From Brachybacterium sp036311905 (GTDB lineage Bacteria > Actinomycetota > Actinomycetes > Actinomycetales > Dermabacteraceae), in assembly GCF_036311905.1 (NCBI RefSeq), contig NZ_JAZDCH010000017.1, forward strand, positions 1 through 64,000: DNA of 64,000 nt, in the 5' to 3' direction. Every line of letters starts with the position of its first letter. Position 1 is the stretch's first letter. Below, piece by piece: positions 59,120 to 64,000 of this stretch. Under the pieces are notes generated by a model, which was not told where the DNA came from, made no database searches, and worked only from the letters and a program-made list of their open reading frames with translations. The position numbers and the translations under genes were made by a program.

Positions 59120-60121
59120 TCAGCGGTCCTCGCGCGGCCCGGTGGAGGCGCGGGGCACGAGGCGCACCGGCAGGCTGCCCTCGACGGGACTGCGATGCGC
59201 CGACGGGTTCTCGATGCGGCGCACGAGGCGCTCGATCGCGGCCCGCCCCTGGGCGCGCTTGGGGGTGACGACAGTGGTGAGCCCGCCGCCGATGAAACGG
59301 CTGAGCGGGATGTCGTCGTGGCCCATGACGGACAGCTGCGCGGGCACCCGCACCCCGGCGCGCAGCGCGGAGATCAGGAAGCCGATCGCGATGAGGTCGT
59401 TGTAGCAGACCACGGCGTGGGGCAGGGAGTCGCTGAGCTCCTCGAACGCCTGCTCGCCGCCGGCGATGGTGGGGGCGAAGGGACCGTGGCGCTGGACGGT
59501 GAGCCCGAGGGCGCGGGCGGCGGTGCGGGCGGCGCGCCAGCGCTCCCCGTCGGACCAGGAGTTCACGGGCCCGGCCACGTAGGTGACCGTGCGGACCCCG
59601 TTCTCGGCAAGGTGCGCCATGGCCTGGCCCATGCCGTGCTCGTAGTCGGGGGTGACGGAGTCCAGGCCGGCCACGCGCCGGTTCAGCACCACCACGGGAA
59701 TGCGCTTGGTGAGGTGGTTGAGCGTCGCGTCGGAGAGGCGGGTGCCGGACAGGACGATGCCGTCGACGAGGTTGATCGCGCTCTCGAGGCCGGTGCGCTC
59801 GCGGACCTCGTCTTCGACGGTGTCGAGCAGGAGCAGGAGGAAGTCCTGCTCATGGGCGGATTCCTGCATGCCGGAGACGACTTCGGCGAAGTACGGGTTG
59901 GTGATGTCGGGGACCTCGATGCCGAGGCGGTGGTGGCGCTGGGTGCGCTCCTGGGACGCGGGGGCGTTGGTGCGGTAGTCCAGCTCCTTCGCCGCGGCCA
60001 TGACCTTCGCGTGGGTGGCGGCGCTGACCCGGCCCGGTCGGGAGAAGGCGCGCGAGACGGTGGACGGGGCGACCCCCGCGGCCGTGGCCACGTCGTATAT
60101 CGTCACGCGCTTGTCCGCCAT
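59120..60121 (-). CDS. LacI family regulator, probably of the uronate genes
   Basis: A 333-residue LacI/GalR protein with headpiece VTIYDVATAAGVAPSTVSRAFSRPGRVSAATHAKV and hinge-like NAPASQERTQR, then a sugar-binding domain (LGIEVPDITNPYFAEVVSGMQES, VVVLNRRVAGLDSV, LSVMGHDDIPLSRFIGGGLTTVV). It lies directly before uxaC-uxuB on the same strand. GGCAACC-type repeats occur near uxaC (59039-59055) and upstream of this gene (60236-60251), but no clean palindrome is seen. Confidence 0.88.
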   Translation of the reverse strand: MADKRVTIYDVATAAGVAPSTVSRAFSRPGRVSAATHAKVMAAAKELDYRTNAPASQERTQRHHRLGIEVPDITNPYFAEVVSGMQESAHEQDFLLLLLDTVEDEVRERTGLESAINLVDGIVLSGTRLSDATLNHLTKRIPVVVLNRRVAGLDSVTPDYEHGMGQAMAHLAENGVRTVTYVAGPVNSWSDGERWRAARTAARALGLTVQRHGPFAPTIAGGEQAFEELSDSLPHAVVCYNDLIAIGFLISALRAGVRVPAQLSVMGHDDIPLSRFIGGGLTTVVTPKRAQGRAAIERLVRRIENPSAHRSPVEGSLPVRLVPRASTGPREDR

Positions 60122-60275
60122 CCGTGCGGCTCCGTTCCCGCCTGCTCGGCGCTGTCCCGGGCGGGCGCTCCGGCGGCGCTGGGGCCGACGGGGTCGCGGC
60201 CCGCAAGTCTGCAGGGAATCCTACCCGGCACCGAGGGCAACCGGCGGCAACTTCCATACCGGGCGCCGCCTCGGT

Positions 60276-60596
60276 TCAGTGCGTCCCGCCGAGTTCCACG
60301 AGAAGCACGCCGGCGACGATCAGCCCCATGCCGCCGAGCATCACCGGAGTGAGCGCCTCGCGGAAGAGGATCCGGGAGAGCAGAGCGGTGGCGATGATAC
60401 CGACGGCCGTCCAGACACCGTAGGCGACGCCGAGCGGCATGCCCGCGGCGAGCGCACCGGAGAGCAGGGCGAAGGCGAGGACGTAGCCGAGCACGACGGG
60501 GGCGTACCAGCGACGCCTGCCGGTGGCGGCCATCCGCAGGGAGAGCGTGGCTGCGACCTCGGTGAGGATCGCGCCGGAGAGCAGCAGCCAGCTCAT
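60276..60596 (-). CDS. small multidrug resistance (SMR) subunit B
   Basis: A 106-residue four-helix SMR protein with the key Glu14 in GAILTEVAATLSL and helix-packing stretches GVAYGVWTAVGIIATALLSRILF. It overlaps the first SMR gene by ATGA. Two unequal SMR subunits made together usually form an antiparallel heterodimer that exports cations such as guanidinium-like or quaternary ammonium compounds. The specificity is unknown. Confidence 0.9.
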   Translation of the reverse strand: MSWLLLSGAILTEVAATLSLRMAATGRRRWYAPVVLGYVLAFALLSGALAAGMPLGVAYGVWTAVGIIATALLSRILFREALTPVMLGGMGLIVAGVLLVELGGTH

Positions 60597-61051
60597 CGCT
60601 CTCCTCCGCCGACGATCCCCCGGACGCTCGCTCCGCGCTCCGCCTCGAGCGGGCCGCCGAGCTCTCCGCCGAGCTCCGCGGCCAGCTCCGTCTCGCCGCG
60701 GGAGCCGGGCGGGGTCGCCTCCGCGCGGCGGGCGCTCTGCGCGCCGAGCTCGACGACCGCCACCCCGGCCGCGATGAGCACGAAGCCGGAGATCGTCAGT
60801 GCGGTGAGCGATTCACCGAAGAGAACGGCGGAGGCGCCGGCGGTGAGCACGACCCCGCTCGCGCCCCAGAGGCCGTAGGCGACGCCGAGGCCCATCCCCC
60901 GCCGCAGCACCTGGGCGAGCAGCACGAAAGTGGTCACGTACCCGACCACGACCACGACGTACAGCGCGGGATGGTCGAGTGCGCCGCGCAGGGACAGTGT
61001 CGCGGTGACCTCGGAGAGGATCGCGCCGACGAGCAGCAGCCAGGCGGTCAT
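60593..61051 (-). CDS. small multidrug resistance (SMR) subunit A with C-terminal tail
   Basis: A 152-residue SMR protein: Glu14 in GAILSEVTATLSL, and GVAYGLWGASGVVLTAGASAVLF. Residues 1-105 are the four-helix unit; the last 45 are a charged, Glu/Gly-rich tail absent from its partner. It overlaps both the TetR gene before it and the second SMR gene after it (ATGA each), so the regulator and two subunits form one translation unit. Confidence 0.9.
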   Translation of the reverse strand: MTAWLLLVGAILSEVTATLSLRGALDHPALYVVVVVGYVTTFVLLAQVLRRGMGLGVAYGLWGASGVVLTAGASAVLFGESLTALTISGFVLIAAGVAVVELGAQSARRAEATPPGSRGETELAAELGGELGGPLEAERGASVRGIVGGGER

Positions 61052-61665
61052 GCCGCATCTCCGAGCAGGTCATGGGCGAGGGCGCGGACGGCGTCGAGCT
61101 GCGCGGCGGATCCGGCCCCGAGACCGCTCGCGCGGTCGAACCAGACCCCGTCGGCCATCAGGCGCACAGCGAGCAGGCGCGCGGCGTGGCCGCCGCCGCC
61201 CACGACCCTGTCGGAGTCGGCGTCGGGCGGGAGGTCGAGCCAGCGGGCGACCTGCTCCTCCCAGCGCTCGGTGAGGGCGACGCGCAGGTTCGGGTCGGCG
61301 AAGATCACGAGGTCCGCGGCGGAGAGCGCGCCGGTGCAGGCCCAGTCGAGATAGGCGAGGACGCGCTGCGCGGCGGGGACCTCGGCGAAGTCCGCGATCT
61401 CGGCCCCGTGCCGCGCCGCGACCAGGGCGAGCATCTCGCGCTCGTAGCGGGTGGAGAGCCGCTCGAGGATCGCGCCGAGCAGCTCCTCCTTGGTGGCGAA
61501 GTGGTACATCAGCCCGGGCTTCGTCACGCCCGCGGCGCGCGCGGCCGAGTCGAGGGTGAGCGTGCCGCCCTCGCCGAGGTGCGCCTCGGCGGCGTCGAGC
61601 ATCGCCTCGCGGGCCGACGGGCGGTGCGCGGGGCGTGCGGGCGGCGCGGGGCGCTCGGGTGACAT
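61048..61665 (-). CDS. TetR family regulator of the SMR pair
   Basis: A 205-residue TetR-type repressor: helix-turn-helix at residues 16-62 (SAREAMLDAAEAHLGEG...LDSAARAAGVTKPGLMYHFATKEELLGAIL), then an all-helical ligand domain. It is the first gene of the three-gene overlap unit. A large dyad at 61705-61732 lies just upstream, so autorepression, with release by an efflux substrate, is the likely control. Confidence 0.9.
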   Translation of the reverse strand: MSPERPAPPARPAHRPSAREAMLDAAEAHLGEGGTLTLDSAARAAGVTKPGLMYHFATKEELLGAILERLSTRYEREMLALVAARHGAEIADFAEVPAAQRVLAYLDWACTGALSAADLVIFADPNLRVALTERWEEQVARWLDLPPDADSDRVVGGGGHAARLLAVRLMADGVWFDRASGLGAGSAAQLDAVRALAHDLLGDAA

Positions 61666-61704
61666 GGGGCCTCCTGGTCCGACGGGGTCCGACGGGGATA
61701 CCCG

Positions 61705-61732
61705 TTACTTTACCGACCGGATGGTCAAGTAA
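61705..61732. promoter_or_regulatory. TetR-type operator
   Basis: A 28-base inverted repeat: TTACTTTACC - 8 bases - GGTCAAGTAA, one mismatch pair. It is 40 bases before the tetR start and covers a possible TTGACC -35 box on the minus strand. Confidence 0.75.
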
Positions 61733-61744
61733 CGCAAGCAGCGA

Positions 61745-62497
61745 TCACCCTCGGCGTGACGTGGTTCTCCTCCGCGGCAACTCCCCCGGCGCGGGGGCCC
61801 AGCGGGCGATCTGCGCGGCGAGGTGGCCGGCGCCGTAGCCGTTGTCGATGTTGACCACGCCGATGCCGGGCGCGCAGGCGGAGAGCATGGTCAGCGCCGC
61901 GGTGACGCCACCGGCGGCGACGCCGTAGCCGACCGAGGTGGGCAGCGCGACGACGGGGGCGCTGATCTGCCCCGCGACCACGGTGGGCAGCGCCCCGTCC
62001 ATCCCCGCGGCGACGACCACGCAGGCCGCCTCGCGCAGTTCCGGAAGGCGCAACTGCAGGCGGTGCAGGCCCGCGATGCCGATGTCGGCGATGAGCCGCG
62101 TCGGCCGACCGAGATAGCGGGCGGTCAGCTCGGCCTCGCGGGCGACGGGGAGGTCGCTCGTACCGGCGCAGGCGACGATCACGAGGCCGCCCGACGGCGC
62201 GGGCGGCGCGGCGGGCCAGGCGAGCAGGCGGGCCGACGCCTCGTGGGCGGCATCGGGCAGCGCCGCGAGGATCGCGGCCGCCCGGGCCTCGTCGGCGCGG
62301 GTGAACAGCACCGGGCCGAGGTCCTCGCGGCCGGCCGCGTGCAGGCGCGCGTACTCGGCGGCGATCGCCGCGACCTGCTCGACGCTCTTCGCGTCGCAGA
62401 GCACGGCCTCGGGGGCGCCGCGGCGCGAGGCGCGGTCGAGGTCGAGGTCGAGGAAGCCCTCGATCCTGCCGGCCCCGTCGGCCGCCCCGTCAGCCAC
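61745..62497 (-). CDS. larB: nickel pincer cofactor biosynthesis protein LarB
   Basis: A 250-residue LarB: the AIRC-like C-terminal half carries VIVACAGTSDLPVAREAELTARYLG, VVVAAGMDGALPTVVAGQISAPVVALPTSVGYG and NIDNGYGAGHLAAQIAR. LarB carboxylates nicotinic acid adenine dinucleotide at C5 and cleaves it, the first step in making the nickel pincer nucleotide. The GTG start overlaps the larE stop by eight bases. It ends the larA-larE-larB unit; larC, needed for nickel insertion, is not in the window. Confidence 0.9.
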   Translation of the reverse strand: MADGAADGAGRIEGFLDLDLDRASRRGAPEAVLCDAKSVEQVAAIAAEYARLHAAGREDLGPVLFTRADEARAAAILAALPDAAHEASARLLAWPAAPPAPSGGLVIVACAGTSDLPVAREAELTARYLGRPTRLIADIGIAGLHRLQLRLPELREAACVVVAAGMDGALPTVVAGQISAPVVALPTSVGYGVAAGGVTAALTMLSACAPGIGVVNIDNGYGAGHLAAQIARWAPAPGELPRRRTTSRRG

Positions 62498-63446
62498 GGC
62501 CGCCCTGACCGACGATCTGCAGGGAGAACAGGCCCGAGCGGATCCCGTCGAGGTCGATCGCGACGTGCTGGAAGCCGGCCTCCTTCCCGGCGGCGACGAG
62601 GGCCTCTCGGATCGCGGGCTCCATGGCGCGGGGCAGCTCCTCGGTGGGCAGCTCGATGCGGCCGACGCTCCCGTGGTGGCGGACCCGGCAGTCGCTGAAG
62701 CCCTGCTCGTAGACGGCGTCCTCGAGGTCGTCGATCTGGCGCAGCTTCGCGGGGGTGACCTGCTGCCCGAAGGGGATGCGGGAGGCGAGGCAGGGGGCGG
62801 CGGGCTTGTCCGCGACGGGCAGGGACAGCTGCCGCGCCACCTCGCGGACCTGCGACTTCGTCATGCCCACGACCGACAGGGGCCGCAGCACCCGGTGCCG
62901 GGTCGCGGCGCCCGCGCCGGGGCGGTCGTGGCGGGTGGCGTCGTCGGCGTTCTCCCCGTAGGCGACGGCGTCGAGCCGATGCGCCCCGACGACCTCCTCG
63001 CCGATGCGGGTGAACAGCTCGTCCTTGCAGTGGAAACACCGCGCGCCGTCGTTCTTCTGGTACTCGGGGTTCTCGCCCTCGTGGGTGTGCACCTCGACCA
63101 CCTCCGCGCCGATCACCCGCGCGACCTGGTGGGCGAGGCGCCGCTCGCGGCGGGCGAGGGACGGGGAGACGCCCAGCAGCGCGACCACGTTCTCGGCGCC
63201 GAGGGCGCGCACCGCGAGCGCGAGCAGCACCGCGGAGTCCACCCCGCCGGAGTAGGCGACACCGAGCCGCTGCACGCCCACGAGCTGGGCGGAGACCGCG
63301 TCGGCGAGCGTGAGCGCCTCGCCGCGCAGGGCCTCCGCGGTCATCGCCTCCGCCTCGAAGCCGGGATGGCCGGGCGCGAACAGCGAGGTCGGGGCCGACG
63401 GGGCGGTGCCGAGGGTGAGCGGGACTGGCTCGCGGAGGCTGGTCAC
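62490..63446 (-). CDS. larE: sulfur transferase LarE for the nickel pincer cofactor
   Basis: A 318-residue LarE. The PP-loop SGGVDS is at residues 66-71, and Cys219 in APCLASRIPFG is the best candidate for the sacrificial sulfur donor; RCFHCK at 136-141 adds a Cys pair. LarE adds sulfur to the pyridine cofactor intermediate. The GTG start overlaps the stop of the upstream LarA-like gene (GTGA) and the 3' end overlaps larB, so all three are coupled. The first 35 residues are not conserved. Confidence 0.88.
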   Translation of the reverse strand: MTSLREPVPLTLGTAPSAPTSLFAPGHPGFEAEAMTAEALRGEALTLADAVSAQLVGVQRLGVAYSGGVDSAVLLALAVRALGAENVVALLGVSPSLARRERRLAHQVARVIGAEVVEVHTHEGENPEYQKNDGARCFHCKDELFTRIGEEVVGAHRLDAVAYGENADDATRHDRPGAGAATRHRVLRPLSVVGMTKSQVREVARQLSLPVADKPAAPCLASRIPFGQQVTPAKLRQIDDLEDAVYEQGFSDCRVRHHGSVGRIELPTEELPRAMEPAIREALVAAGKEAGFQHVAIDLDGIRSGLFSLQIVGQGGRG

Positions 63447-64000
63447 TTCGCCTGCCCGTCGGCGCCGTCGCGCTCGGAGGCGAGGCGGAAGAGGACCTCG
63501 CCGGCGTGGTCGATCACGAGCGTGTCGGGATCGTTCCGCAGCGCCTCGAGGTCGAGGGAGGCGGGGTCCATGTAGAGGACGTTGTGCGCCTCGGTCTCCT
63601 CCTTCGAGATGGAGGTGGCGAAGTAGCGGTTCACGCGCTGCTTCTCTTCCCCGGTCTCCGGGTCGTAGGTGCCGAGGCCCGTCACGTGCGTGGAGTGGGC
63701 GAGCTCGCCCCAAGGGTGGTCCTTGAACCGGTCCCACTGCTTGGTGAAGTACTCGATGTTGTGATAGCCGATGTCGCGGATGCCGGGGTGCATCTCGGCG
63801 ACCGCGGTGATGTGGGGGGCGTAGATGATCACGTCGCCGCCGTCGGCGCAGACGGGCTCGGACTTGTAGAAGCCCTTCGCGCCGGTCCACATGTCCTCGT
63901 ACATCTCCGGCACGAGGGCGACGATCCGCTTATAGGGCTTCTCGACGTAGGTGATGTGGGTCTGCGCGGAGATCTTCGCCATCGCGGCCCAGGCGGCCTG
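63443..64000 (-). CDS. LarA-like (DUF2088) nickel-dependent racemase/epimerase, 5' end cut off
   Basis: The last 185 residues of a protein whose frame is open to the window edge. VALVPEMYEDMWTGAKGFYKSEPVCADGGDVIIYAPHI and HPGIRDIGYHNIEYFTKQWDRFKDHPWGELAHSTHVTGLG fit the C-terminal domain of LarA homologues. LarA uses the nickel pincer nucleotide to racemise lactate; homologues act on other 2-hydroxy acids or sugar acids. It leads into larE and larB by overlapping stop/start codons, so it is the likely user of that cofactor. The substrate cannot be read from this part. Confidence 0.8.
   Translation of the reverse strand, partial: QAAWAAMAKISAQTHITYVEKPYKRIVALVPEMYEDMWTGAKGFYKSEPVCADGGDVIIYAPHITAVAEMHPGIRDIGYHNIEYFTKQWDRFKDHPWGELAHSTHVTGLGTYDPETGEEKQRVNRYFATSISKEETEAHNVLYMDPASLDLEALRNDPDTLVIDHAGEVLFRLASERDGADGQAK

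Noticed and set aside
59039..60251. GGCAACC-type repeats as the firm operator of the uronate LacI regulator
   Set aside because: They are direct rather than inverted repeats and only two weak copies are seen, so I did not list them as sites.

Overview
The window is very GC-rich, its genes are packed tightly on both strands with strong G/C third-position preference, and many neighbours overlap by ATGA or GTGA. Several genes look leaderless, with a TAnnnT box ending 6-8 bases before the start codon. With an IclR-linked hut cluster, an AztD-type zinc chaperone and LacI-controlled sugar operons, this points to an actinobacterium. My best guess is a Micrococcales chromosome close to Brachybacterium; that placement is inference. 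I see no rRNA, tRNA, CRISPR array, transposase or phage gene.

Layout. 1-7525: DoxX protein, methyltransferase, FUSC permease, an NCS1 permease coupled to a cysteine hydrolase, DUF488, an SDR and TerC. 7699-15768: histidine catabolism (hutH, hutI, hutU, IclR regulator, formate/nitrite-type channel, divergent hutG), with matching palindromic operators before hutU and hutG. 15784-21365: acetyltransferases, DinB-like proteins, two small-molecule kinases and an AraC regulator. 21427-26126: zinc chaperone AztD with two Zur-like boxes, glutamate dehydrogenase, and an XRE/membrane protein/CAAX protease set behind a regular 23-bp operator array. 26424-33013: a glycerophosphodiester-type ABC importer (two permeases, binding protein, no ATPase gene here) fused by overlaps to two glycerophosphodiester phosphodiesterases, with a divergent LacI regulator. 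33210-45782: ferritin, a DUF559 nuclease gene bracketed by hairpins, VOC protein, LLM oxidoreductase, exonuclease III, an SGNH/SLH pair, a tricorn protease, LysR and SRPBCC. 45886-49762: an oxidoreductase/UPF0303/propeller operon with a LacI regulator. 49840-53131: DUF1905 protein and a copper/peroxidase cassette. 53455-60121: FGGY kinase, a second hairpin-bracketed DUF559 gene, and glucuronate genes uxuB-uxaC with a LacI regulator. 60276-64000: two SMR subunits with TetR, then larB, larE and a larA-like gene cut by the window end.

The most unusual signal is a set of dispersed near-perfect palindromes of three families: A, 68 bp, three copies; B, 57 bp, two copies plus a half copy; C, 75-76 bp, four copies. 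They are not ordinary terminators, since some lie between divergent genes. Both DUF559-type (Vsr-like) nuclease genes are bracketed by two direct copies of one family, C for 33969-34883 and A for 55255-56157, and one gene ends inside its hairpin. A third pair (C) brackets the copper/peroxidase cassette. Short tandem repeats abut most copies. This resembles REP/RAYT organisation, but with a PD-(D/E)XK nuclease in place of the transposase, and is the best candidate here for an undescribed system.
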